Source: NCED01 sp035493955
Lineage (GTDB): Bacteria > Pseudomonadota > Alphaproteobacteria > Caulobacterales > Caulobacteraceae
DNA length: 64,000 bases
Assembly: GCA_035493955.1 (NCBI GenBank)
Contig: DATJHI010000006.1
Location: 195,228 to 259,227 of the forward strand
Direction of reading: 5' to 3'
In this document: in pieces, positions 35,901 to 43,068 of the stretch
How the letters are laid out: each line of letters begins with the position of its first letter
Numbering within the stretch: the stretch's first letter is position 1
The notes under the pieces: generated by a model
What the model was told of the DNA's origin: nothing
The model's database searches: none
The model's input: only the letters and a program-made list of their open reading frames with translations
Translations under genes and position numbers: made by a program

Positions 35901-37224
35901 CCGCTCCCCCCGCGGTGGTCAGGTCGGTCTGCACCCGGATCTCGCCTTTGGCGAAGGACAGGGCGGTGGGGCCCACGGCGCTGGCCAGGCGATAGCCCCA
36001 TTGGTCGAGCGCCTTCAACTGGGCGCGCCCCTCGTAGCGCCAGCGGTCGACCGCGCCGGTCAGGGTCCCGGTCATGGCCAGGGGACCGGCGTGGAGGAAG
36101 TCTAGCCAACGCTGCACGTCGGCGACCGAGACCTGCAGCGCCACGCCTTGGGCGGTCTGGCGCCGCCAGTCGATCGGTCCCTTGGCCAGGATCGTGGCGT
36201 CGCGGGCGATGGCGGCGGCGTCGAGCTGGTAGAGGTCGCCTGTGCTCTGGCGGGCCCTGAGCACCACATGGACCTCGGGGCCGACCTTGGCGGCGTAGCC
36301 GGCGCTGAGGCTGGAGGCGTCGAGCAAGACGTGGGCGTCGAGGCTAGCGCCCTCCTTGCCCCAGCCGCCCTTGGCGACCAGGGGCTTGCGGGGACCGGAC
36401 TGGGTGTCGAGGGTCAGGCTGCCGACCCCTTCGGCGGTCCCTTCGGCGCGGACATGGATGAAGAAGCGCTGGCCCGCCGCCAGGCCCAGAGCTCCGGCTA
36501 GGCCGCCGCCGCTCGCCTCCACCGCGTCGGCGCGCAGGGTCATCCGGCCTTTGGGCGCGAAGCGGAACAGCATGGCCAGGCCATCGCCGGCGTGCAGGCG
36601 GCTCTGGGCGTCGAGACGTCCGGAGGCGGTCCCATGCCGGCCGACCTCGAGCTCGCCGCTGACGTCCCAGACGCCCTGGCGCACCGAAAAGGCCGGCAGG
36701 GTCTCGAGCCGCAGCCTCAGGTCGTCGATGCGCACCGACACCGGCGACGGGCCGCCGGGCGCTCCGGCCGGGGAAAGTTCGGGGCGGCGCAGGACCTGCA
36801 CCACGCTGGCGCTGGCCTGCTGGGCGTGGAACCGGCGCAGGACCAGTTCATAGGCGTTCCAGCGCAGGGCCACGTCGCGGGCGTCCAGCCAGGTTCCCTT
36901 GGAGTCGACGATGGCGAGGCGGCGAAGGGTGAAGTCGCCGAACACGTCGCCGCTCAGCCCCTCCACCCGCAGCCGCCCTAAGCGACCGATCGCCTGCCGG
37001 TCCAACAGCCGGACCACCACCGCCCGGCCGGGATCGGTGAGCACTCCAAGGCGCACGGTCAGGCCGGCGAGCAGGATCGCGACGAGGACGCTCAGGAACC
37101 CCCAGGTGCCGATGCGCCGCCGGCTCCATCGGCGGCCGATCAGGCCGATCTTGCGCGCGCGGGCCGCCTCCGCCTCGGGCGAGGCGTGGACATCCTCCGG
37201 CGGGGGCGGGATATCCTGGCTCAA
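32965..37224 (-). CDS. tamB: Translocation and assembly module subunit TamB
   Basis: A 1419-residue inner-membrane-anchored protein. The N-terminal membrane helix is at about residues 39-60 (WGFLSVLVAILLAGLTVRLG), then a very long beta-rich AsmA/TamB repeat region, and the C-terminal DUF490 domain ends FSIVSTVGTQGEAGLSVRFR followed by HNY. It forms a periplasm-spanning groove that works with TamA in outer-membrane protein or lipid transport. Its start overlaps the tamA stop by 4 bases. Length fits the alphaproteobacterial family. Confidence 0.93.
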   Translation of the reverse strand: MSQDIPPPPEDVHASPEAEAARARKIGLIGRRWSRRRIGTWGFLSVLVAILLAGLTVRLGVLTDPGRAVVVRLLDRQAIGRLGRLRVEGLSGDVFGDFTLRRLAIVDSKGTWLDARDVALRWNAYELVLRRFHAQQASASVVQVLRRPELSPAGAPGGPSPVSVRIDDLRLRLETLPAFSVRQGVWDVSGELEVGRHGTASGRLDAQSRLHAGDGLAMLFRFAPKGRMTLRADAVEASGGGLAGALGLAAGQRFFIHVRAEGTAEGVGSLTLDTQSGPRKPLVAKGGWGKEGASLDAHVLLDASSLSAGYAAKVGPEVHVVLRARQSTGDLYQLDAAAIARDATILAKGPIDWRRQTAQGVALQVSVADVQRWLDFLHAGPLAMTGTLTGAVDRWRYEGRAQLKALDQWGYRLASAVGPTALSFAKGEIRVQTDLTTAGGAGEGLMPTLFGPAPRIRLDLSRLPGGRIMIRDLGVDGAGLAVKAAGDRSILGRLSLKGDLVLSRLERAHPGAKGLVRAGWTASQAGKEPWKISADAHGEGFATGYAEVDRLLGAAPKFNADAAFGAEGLSLARSQITGEAMQASVRGTVDPKAVVALDVDWRAKGPFAAGPVEIAGEAAGTGKVTGRFVAPVVDLAADLPSLAVGRLVIKPAHLALQFVSEGGLNGQVVVSGPSEWGQAKAAAHFRFSANGVDLTEVAADAGGVKASGALSLRDGAPSTADLTLAVGPGAVLASGKLAGTVRIQDRPGGAAAQLSLDGQNLQLPGVAGGLKTLRLRADGPFAKLPFQVSADADQPFAWRFGGEGVLTQTGAGAAMVRQVSLNGTGRVRQADLRTLEPLVLRAGPAESTVRIRMAVGTGRADLDARQAGPALDAHANVTGVELAGFANAYMGKLSGALTLAGRGERLNGSLDAAIEGGRDRDAPADVALSAKVHADLAGDRVKIAATAANPQGLAAKLDLDVPAAASAAPFRVALVRDRPVAGAFDAEGELRPLWDLFAGSARTLSGRGAVHATLAGDLNSLRPTGQASIEGGRFQDVGTGLDLRNLAAQASFDRAGMNIQRFAGDDGQGGRLSGSGKVSLADDGASTFSLALQRFRLLDNDLARASASGQVTVTRDAAGKARLAGALTIDRADITAKPPVPTGVVPLEVVEINRLGEDGKADLTRRDPGGPQILLDVTIKAARGVFIKGNGLDAEMSVDAHVVGTTAAPELTGVARVVRGEYQFAGKRFEFDESGSIRLGSHPEQIRLDLTASRDDPTLHAIVRITGTAARPEIALSSTPVLPQDEVLSQVLFGRSASQLTPLEAAQLASAISGLATGGGLDVLGNLRQFARLDSLAVSGGSAGSATTISGGKYLTRDLYLVITGGAGRTTSSTQAASRTAAAVSSAQLEWRVRHNFSIVSTVGTQGEAGLSVRFRHNY

Positions 37225-39035
37225 AAGCTCTGCCCGATACTGACATAGACCTGGAAGGGCGCATCGCCCTGGGGCCGGTGCAGGGGCCGGGCGACGTCTA
37301 GGCGCAGGGGCGCGAAGGGCAGGTTGTAGCGCAACCCCAGCCCCACCGCGAAGCGCACGTCCTTGAAGTCCGGATTGACCGAGGCGCCCACCGATCCGGC
37401 GTCGACGAAGGCCACCGCGCCGAACAGTCCGAAGTCGTGACGCATCTCCGCCGAAGCCTCGAACAGGGACAAGCCTCCCTGCGGCAGGCCGTCGGCATAG
37501 CGCGGGCCGACGGCCTGGTAGCCATAGCCGCGCACCGAGCCGCCGCCGCCGGCGTAGAAACGGTCGAAGGCCGGCACCGCCGCCAGCCGGCCGCCGACGA
37601 TGGACCCGAGCTTGAGCCGTCCGGCGGCCACGGTGTCCTCGCCCGCGTCGAGGGGCAGGTAGGCCGACACCTGGGCCTGGGCGCGGGCGTAGACGAGCCC
37701 TCCGTCGCTGGTCACCCCTGTGGGCTCCAGCCGAGCCTCCGCCCGCCAGCCGTGGGTCGGGTTCAGCGGGTCGCTCGAACGGTCCACGGCGAAGGCCAGC
37801 AGGCCCTTGAGCGCCAGGAGGTCGAGGGCCCCGGTGTGCTTGTCGTTCACCCGGCTCTTCACCAGCGACAGGCCCCGGGTGAGATAAGAGGTGCGGCCGT
37901 AGCGGTGGGTCAGGTCGGCGCGCAGGGCCTCGCCGGTCTGGTCATAGGCGTCGGTGGTGTCGCGGAAACCCTCGGCGGTGAGCTTCAGCGTGTTCCCCGG
38001 GGTGCGCCAGTGCGGCAGGGTCAGGTCGATCCCGAGCCGGCTGCCGATCTGCGAATAGCGTCCTTCGAGCGCCAGGGTGTCGGCGCGGCCGAACCGGTCG
38101 AACAGGGACCAGCGGACGTCGACGTCGGCGCCTTCGATCGAGGCGTAGCCGGCGCTCACGTCCAGGGAGCGGGCGCTGCGGTCGGCCAGGTTGACGATCA
38201 CCGGACGCTGACCCTGGGCGGTGGTCTGGTCCGGCGGGGCCAGGGCCACGGTGACCTGGTCATAGATCTGGGTGTCGAGCAGGCGCCGCTCCAACTCGGC
38301 CACCACCTCGGGCGTATAGAGCTGACCAGCCTTCCAGGGGGCGAGGTAGCGGACCCAGTCGGCCCTGGTTCGGCTCTTGGTCTCGAGCCGCACCCCGTCG
38401 AGATGGACCGCGGGGCCGGCGGCGATGTGGAAGGCAGGGCGCACGGTGTGGTCGGCGTGATCGACCACCACCTCGCGCGGCTCGGCGACGGCGTCGGCGT
38501 AGCCGTACTGCTCCACCGCGGCCACCGCCCGCCCCTCGGCGGCCAGCACTTCGGCGGCCCGTCCCGCCGCTCCGTCGGGGAGGCTGAGGGCTTTCGCGGC
38601 GGCCGCCTGCGCCTCCACCGTGGGCTCAGGTCCGCTCCAAACGATCTTGGCGCCGGCGAATTGGAACCGGGGCCCCAGGTTGATGCGGACCATGGGAGTC
38701 GGATGGTCGCCCTCGCCCACGTCCGCATCGACCATCGCCGCGTAATAGCCTTCGGACCGCAGCAGGGCCTCGGCATTGTCGGCGGCGTCGCGGGCCCGAC
38801 GTCGCGCCTCCAGGCGGCTCTCCACCGGCGTGCGGGCGTCCCCGATGGCCCGTTCGAGTTCCTGCCTGAGGGCGCGGTCCTCCACGCCGACAACTTCGGC
38901 GTTGCGCTCGGCGGCGGCCCACGCCCCGGTCGCAACGGCGCCCACGCAGAAGACCGCGATGACCGCGAGGGCTGGCCGGACCTGTAGCAACCGTGGTTTC
39001 CACCCTTGAAGCGCGGCGCGCAGGCCCGAGCCCAT
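37221..39035 (-). CDS. tamA: Outer-membrane assembly protein TamA (BamA/Omp85 family)
   Basis: A protein of about 604 residues: signal sequence (PALAVIAVFCVGAVATGAWA), POTRA-like repeats (about residues 55-290) and a C-terminal 16-strand barrel with the Omp85 signatures FYAGGGGSVRGYGYQAVGPR and FVDAGSVGAS. It ends YVSIGQSF with the terminal aromatic residue needed for barrel insertion. It works with TamB. The start is uncertain: 39035 (MGSGLRAAL) is preferred over 39101, whose extra residues look non-coding. First gene of the tamA-tamB operon. Confidence 0.9.
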   Translation of the reverse strand: MGSGLRAALQGWKPRLLQVRPALAVIAVFCVGAVATGAWAAAERNAEVVGVEDRALRQELERAIGDARTPVESRLEARRRARDAADNAEALLRSEGYYAAMVDADVGEGDHPTPMVRINLGPRFQFAGAKIVWSGPEPTVEAQAAAAKALSLPDGAAGRAAEVLAAEGRAVAAVEQYGYADAVAEPREVVVDHADHTVRPAFHIAAGPAVHLDGVRLETKSRTRADWVRYLAPWKAGQLYTPEVVAELERRLLDTQIYDQVTVALAPPDQTTAQGQRPVIVNLADRSARSLDVSAGYASIEGADVDVRWSLFDRFGRADTLALEGRYSQIGSRLGIDLTLPHWRTPGNTLKLTAEGFRDTTDAYDQTGEALRADLTHRYGRTSYLTRGLSLVKSRVNDKHTGALDLLALKGLLAFAVDRSSDPLNPTHGWRAEARLEPTGVTSDGGLVYARAQAQVSAYLPLDAGEDTVAAGRLKLGSIVGGRLAAVPAFDRFYAGGGGSVRGYGYQAVGPRYADGLPQGGLSLFEASAEMRHDFGLFGAVAFVDAGSVGASVNPDFKDVRFAVGLGLRYNLPFAPLRLDVARPLHRPQGDAPFQVYVSIGQSF

Positions 39036-39305
39036 TTTCAGCCGCGAACGGCCGTATGTCACCCGCGCTAGACCCTTTCCCGCCCAGGTGGAACACCCCA
39101 CCCGCTAGAAAGGCTCCTCTTTCCCTCGTCGTCAGCCTTCTGGAAGCCCTGAGCTCAAGACGGCCGCGCGCTCTAGCCAAGGTTTGTGACGAAACCGCGA
39201 CCGACGGTCCGGCCCGGCCTTTGCTGGCTCCGGTCCGGCCTGCCCTTCCGTATCGCCCCAAAACAGGGTTCAAAGACAGCGACATTCCAATATGGAGAAT
39301 GCGCC

Positions 39306-39812
39306 TTGTCCCTGTCCCTGCACGAAGCTTCGATCGGCATCATGGCCCCGATGCTGCGGAACCTGTCGGCCCTCCTGGAAAAGGGCGCCGCCTTTTGCGC
39401 GGCCAAGGGGATCGACCCCGCCGCCATCCTGGAGTCCAGGCTCGCGCCCGACATGCTGCCCTTCACCCGGCAGGTCTATATCGCCACCGACGGAGCCAAG
39501 GGCTGCGCCGCCCGGCTGGCCGGGGTCGAAATCCCCGTGTACCCGGATGTCGAGGCCACCTTCCCGGAGCTGCAGGCCCGGATCGCCAAGACCATCGCCT
39601 TCATCGAGAGCGTCAGCCCCGCCGCCGTCGACGCCGCGGACGACAAGCCGATCCACCTGAAGTTCGGCTCCTCCTTCGAGAAGCATTTCACGGGCAAGAG
39701 CTTCCTGACCACCTTCGCCCTGCCGAATTTCCTCTTCCACGTCACCACCGCCTACGCCCTGCTGCGGGCCGCCGGGGTGGAGATCGGCAAGCGCGACTAC
39801 CTCGGCGGCTGA
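39306..39812 (+). CDS. DUF1993 family protein
   Basis: A 168-residue DUF1993 (DinB-like helical bundle) protein: LHEASIGIMAPMLRNLSALL at the start, DMLPFTRQVYIATDGAKGCA (about residues 44-63) and FLTTFALPNFLFHVTTAYAL (about 128-147). The conserved His of the last segment may bind metal. The start is TTG 39306, 8 bases after GGAG (39294-39297); no ATG fits the family N terminus. It is 24 bases upstream of the aminotransferase gene and probably co-transcribed. Function unknown. Confidence 0.8.
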   Translation: MSLSLHEASIGIMAPMLRNLSALLEKGAAFCAAKGIDPAAILESRLAPDMLPFTRQVYIATDGAKGCAARLAGVEIPVYPDVEATFPELQARIAKTIAFIESVSPAAVDAADDKPIHLKFGSSFEKHFTGKSFLTTFALPNFLFHVTTAYALLRAAGVEIGKRDYLGG

Positions 39813-39836
39813 GGTCGGCTCGTCCGGATCGGCCCA

Positions 39837-40991
39837 ATGAATCCGATCTTCGCCACCCTGCCCAACACCATCTTCGACACCATGTCGGGGCTGGCGCGGC
39901 AGCACGGAGCGATCAACCTCGGTCAGGGGTTCCCCGACCACCAGGGGCCTGAGGAGATCCGCGCCTACGCGGCCGAGCGGCTGATGAACGGGCTCAACCA
40001 GTACCCGCCGATGCGGGGGCTGCCCGAACTGCGCGAGGCGGCGGCCGAGCATTACAACCGCTTCCAGGGTCTGGACCTCGCGGCGGCCGAGGTGGTGGTC
40101 GCCTCCGGCGCCACCGAAGCCCTGGCCGCCAGCCTGCTCGCCCTGCTTTCCCCCGGCGACGAGGTGGTGCTGTTCGAGCCGGTCTATGACGCCTATCTGC
40201 CCCTGCTGCAGCAGGCCGGGGCCACCGCGCGGACCGTGCGCCTGCAGCCGCCGCAATGGCGGATGACCGAGGCCCTGCTGGCGGAAGCCTTCAGCGAACG
40301 CACGCGGGTGGTGATGTTCAACAACCCGCACAATCCGGCCACGCGCCTGTTCGACGCCGAAGAGGTCGCGCTTCTCGCCCGCGCCTGCGTCCGCCACGAC
40401 GTCATCGCGATCTGCGACGAGGTCTGGGAGCACGTCCGTTTCGACCGGGCCGCCCACCGGCCGCTGATGGCCGAGCCGGGGATGCGGGAGCGCACGGTCA
40501 AGATCGGCTCGGCGGGCAAGATCTTCTCGGTGACCGGCTGGAAGGTGGGCTGGGCCTGCGCCGCGCCGGGACTGATCGAGACCATCGCCAAGGCGCACCA
40601 GTTCCTGACCTTCACCACCCCGCCGAACCTGCAGAGCGCGGCGGCTTGGGGACTGGCCAAGCCGGGCCAGTGGTTCGAGGCGATGCGGTCGGAGTATCAA
40701 CGCTCCCGCGACCGGCTCGCCTCGGGCCTGACCGACGCCGGGTTCGCGGTGATCCCGAGCCAGGCGACCTATTTCCTGTGCGTGGACCTGCCCGCGTCCG
40801 GCGTGGCCCTGGATGACGAGAGCTTCTGCCTTCGGGCCGTCGCCGAGGCCGGCGTGGCGGCGATCCCGGTCTCGGCCTTCTATGGCGCCGATCCGGTAAG
40901 GACCGTCCTGCGCCTGTGTTTCGCCAAGGCCGACGCGACCCTGGACGAGGGAATCGAGCGCCTGGCCCGCTTTCGACGCACCGTGATCTAG
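39837..40991 (+). CDS. PLP-dependent class I/II aminotransferase
   Basis: A 384-residue fold-type I aminotransferase: INLGQGFPDHQGPEEIRAYA, SGATEALAASLLALL (cofactor phosphate cup), VMFNNPHNPATRLF (about residues 159-172), ICDEVWEHVRF (Asp to pyridine nitrogen) and the PLP lysine in KIGSAGKIFSVTGWKVGW (about 222-239). It ends with the substrate-carboxylate Arg in VLRLCFAK. It is closest in style to YbdL/kynurenine-type enzymes acting on methionine or aromatic amino acids; specificity not proven. Confidence 0.86.
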   Translation: MNPIFATLPNTIFDTMSGLARQHGAINLGQGFPDHQGPEEIRAYAAERLMNGLNQYPPMRGLPELREAAAEHYNRFQGLDLAAAEVVVASGATEALAASLLALLSPGDEVVLFEPVYDAYLPLLQQAGATARTVRLQPPQWRMTEALLAEAFSERTRVVMFNNPHNPATRLFDAEEVALLARACVRHDVIAICDEVWEHVRFDRAAHRPLMAEPGMRERTVKIGSAGKIFSVTGWKVGWACAAPGLIETIAKAHQFLTFTTPPNLQSAAAWGLAKPGQWFEAMRSEYQRSRDRLASGLTDAGFAVIPSQATYFLCVDLPASGVALDDESFCLRAVAEAGVAAIPVSAFYGADPVRTVLRLCFAKADATLDEGIERLARFRRTVI

Positions 40992-41009
40992 ACCCCTTGC
41001 ATTCGATCT

Positions 41010-41055
41010 ATTTCGATATATCTTGTATTTCGTTATATCTAAATAGGATCGAAAT
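41010..41055. promoter_or_regulatory. Tandem ATTTCG[A/T]TATATCT repeats upstream of PadR gene
   Basis: Two 14-base direct repeats, ATTTCGATATATCT (41010-41023) and ATTTCGTTATATCT (41027-41040), differ at one base and are spaced 17 apart. A third, inverted element ATCGAAAT (41048-41055) mirrors the first 8 bases of repeat 1. The block is strongly AT-rich and lies directly before the PadR start at 41059, so it probably combines promoter and autoregulatory operator. Confidence 0.6.
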
Positions 41056-41058
41056 GAC

Positions 41059-41622
41059 ATGTTTGGACGACACAACCACTGGGGCCGGCATTCCGGCTTC
41101 CACGGCCGGGGGCCCTTCGGCTTCCATGCCCACCAGCACGCGCACCATCGCGGCGGCGGCCGCAGCGGCCGCTTCTTCGACCACGGAGACCTGCGCTTCG
41201 TGATCCTCAAGCTGATCGCCGACCAGCCGAGCCACGGCTACGAACTGATCAAGGCGGTGGAACAGACGGCCGGCGGCGCCTACAGCCCCAGCCCCGGGGT
41301 CATCTATCCGACCCTGACCCTGCTGGAGGAACTTGGCTACGTCACCGCCACGGACGAGGCGGGGGGCAAGAAGCTCTACACCATCACCCCCGAGGGCCAG
41401 GCCTTCCTCAAGGCCAACGACAGCCACGTCGGCGGCCTGTTCGCCCGCATGGCCGAAGTCGCGGCCCAAAGCGCCGCCTTCGCGCCGCAGGTGTTGCGCG
41501 CCCGGGAGAATCTCAAGACGGCGCTGCGGATAAAGCTGACCAGCGCCCAGCTCACCCCCGAGCAGATCACCGCCCTCGCCCAGGTGCTGGACGACGCGGC
41601 CCGCACCATCGAACAGCTCTGA
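41059..41622 (+). CDS. PadR family regulator with His-rich N terminus (YqjI-like)
   Basis: 187 residues. The first about 40 contain 11 His (HNHWGRHSGFHGRG, HAHQHAHHRGGG). A PadR winged helix follows: FVILKLIADQPSHGYELIKA, then GVIYPTLTLLEELGYV and the wing KKLYTITPEGQAFL, and finally a helical dimerisation domain. This matches YqjI, a nickel-responsive repressor of an iron-siderophore reductase gene in E. coli. Here it is followed by a DUF2218 gene, a known companion of siderophore-interacting proteins, but no such reductase is in the window. Confidence 0.82.
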   Translation: MFGRHNHWGRHSGFHGRGPFGFHAHQHAHHRGGGRSGRFFDHGDLRFVILKLIADQPSHGYELIKAVEQTAGGAYSPSPGVIYPTLTLLEELGYVTATDEAGGKKLYTITPEGQAFLKANDSHVGGLFARMAEVAAQSAAFAPQVLRARENLKTALRIKLTSAQLTPEQITALAQVLDDAARTIEQL

Positions 41623-41633
41623 GGGACGCGGGG

Positions 41634-41921
41634 ATGGAAAGCAGAGCCCTCGCCGTCACCGACAAGGCGGCGCGCTACATGACCCAACTGGCCAAGCACT
41701 GGAGCCACAAGTTCGAGGTCAGCCTCGACACGCACCAGGCGCGCATCGTCCTGCCGCTGGGCGTTTGCCGGATGACCGCCGGCCCCGACGCCCTCGAGGT
41801 AGTGGTCGAGGCCGCGGACGCGGCCAGTCTGGCCAAGCTGGAGCCGGTGGTGGCCGAGCACCTCGGCCGCTTCGCCTTCCGCGAACCGGACCTCAGGCTG
41901 GACTGGGTGCGAGGCGCCTAG
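41634..41921 (+). CDS. DUF2218 domain protein
   Basis: A 95-residue protein: KAARYMTQLAKHWSHKFEVS, with conserved Tyr and two His, then DTHQARIVLPLGVCRMTAGP, and a C-terminal FAFREPDLRLDW typical of DUF2218. The family occurs beside siderophore-interacting ferric reductases and YqjI-type regulators; its biochemical role is not known. The 11-base gap after the PadR gene implies co-transcription. The His/Cys content suggests metal or heme contact (inference). Confidence 0.82.
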   Translation: MESRALAVTDKAARYMTQLAKHWSHKFEVSLDTHQARIVLPLGVCRMTAGPDALEVVVEAADAASLAKLEPVVAEHLGRFAFREPDLRLDWVRGA

Positions 41922-41947
41922 GCCTTCGACGTGAATTGAGGACGGAC

Positions 41948-42910
41948 CTAGGACGCTGGCGGCCCGACCCACTCCCAATGCCACGGCTCGAAGGGGTAGT
42001 TGACGAAACCGAAGCGGTCGGCGGCCCCGACCAGCCATCGGTAGGCCGCCGACCGGGACTGGAACAGGCGGTTGGCGTCGGCCGAGGATTCGGGCGGATA
42101 GCCAGGCGCCGCACCGAGGTAGAGGTCCACCGCAAGCCCCGTGCCGTGGGCCGAACAGCGGGCCCGGACGAGCTTGCCGCAACCGCCCTCGGCGTCGCAC
42201 CGGGCCGCATCGGCCGCAGGATCGCGAAAACCTGAGAAAAGGGTCAGCAGCCGGTGGTCGGCCGCCACTGCCGGAACTTGCGCCCGCGCCGCCTGGACCA
42301 GGGCGCGGTAGGCGTTCAGCGCCTCGGGCCGCAGCTGAACCGGTTTTGCCCCATAGCCCTCGTCCGGCCGCGCCGCCGCCAGCCGATCGATCGGGGGCGG
42401 CGCGGGGCAGTCCCCGTGAGCTACCGCGGCGACGAAGGGCCGCCGACGAATCCACACCAGCCTCAGGGCGTCCAGGGTGGGCTCGTCCATGATCCCGTCC
42501 GCCCGTAGACCATGGCCGGCCTGCCACGCGGACAGAGCCCTGGCGAAGCCCTCGCTCTCAGCCGCGCAGGCCGAGCCGATCTCGCGGGCGGTCAAGGGCG
42601 CGTAGATCGCCCAACCCGCTTCCGGCCGCCCGAACACAGACCAGGCGGCGGCGACAAGGGATTGTGCATTCCGCCTCGCGGCCGTCTCGAACGCCGACCC
42701 GTCGCACGACGCCGTGGACCGGACCGGCGGCGGCGCGACTGCAGGCGCAAGCGGGCCTGCGGGTCGCTCCAGACGGGCCGCAGGCGCGGCGATGGCGGGG
42801 ATGCGGACCGGCGCGGGCCTGGGCGCAACGCCGCACCAGACCAGTTCTCCCAGGGCATAAGCCAATCCCAGGGCGATAAGCGCGCCCGCGATCCGCCACA
42901 TCAGGACCAT
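41948..42910 (-). CDS. D-alanyl-D-alanine carboxypeptidase, M15/VanY type
   Basis: 320 residues: N-terminal membrane helix (about 5-27), Pro/Ala-rich spacer, a peptidoglycan-binding-like segment (ALSAWQAGHGLRADGIMDEP, about 129-148) and a C-terminal M15 peptidase. Zinc ligands fit SAHGTGLAVDLYLG (His and Asp) and PFEPWHWEWVG (His, with catalytic Glu just before). It trims the terminal D-Ala of stem peptides in the periplasm. It is tail-to-tail with DUF2218. Confidence 0.85.
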   Translation of the reverse strand: MVLMWRIAGALIALGLAYALGELVWCGVAPRPAPVRIPAIAAPAARLERPAGPLAPAVAPPPVRSTASCDGSAFETAARRNAQSLVAAAWSVFGRPEAGWAIYAPLTAREIGSACAAESEGFARALSAWQAGHGLRADGIMDEPTLDALRLVWIRRRPFVAAVAHGDCPAPPPIDRLAAARPDEGYGAKPVQLRPEALNAYRALVQAARAQVPAVAADHRLLTLFSGFRDPAADAARCDAEGGCGKLVRARCSAHGTGLAVDLYLGAAPGYPPESSADANRLFQSRSAAYRWLVGAADRFGFVNYPFEPWHWEWVGPPAS

Positions 42911-42957
42911 CCTTCCACGGGCAGGCGGAGCGGAACGCCGTCCGGCCCAAATGACGT

Positions 42958-42991
42958 CAGCCCGCCGCGCTCTCGTCTGCGCGGCGGGCTG
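42958..42991. terminator. Perfect 13-bp hairpin
   Basis: CAGCCCGCCGCGC (42958-42970), an 8-base loop, then GCGCGGCGGGCTG (42979-42991). Perfect stem, very GC-rich, but without a clear T tract on either strand. It is the last of three hairpins downstream of the TonB-receptor gene on the minus strand and probably blocks read-through into the carboxypeptidase gene or stabilises the mRNA end. Confidence 0.5.
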
Positions 42992-43023
42992 TTGGTCCTT
43001 ATCCCCATTTTCGGGGGAAGTCC

Positions 43024-43062
43024 GATCCCCGCCCGTTCGGTTTCGCCGAATGGGCGGGGATC
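43024..43062 (-). terminator. 17-bp hairpin directly after TonB-receptor stop
   Basis: GATCCCCGCCC followed by GTTCGG (43024-43040) pairs with CCGAATGGGCGGGGATC (43046-43062) around a 5-base loop with one G-T pair. It lies 7 bases beyond the receptor stop codon. A smaller CCCC-ATTTT-CGGGG hairpin follows near 43004-43017. The position suggests a transcription end or 3' stabiliser for the receptor mRNA; a classical U tract is missing. Confidence 0.55.
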
Positions 43063-43068
43063 AAATGG

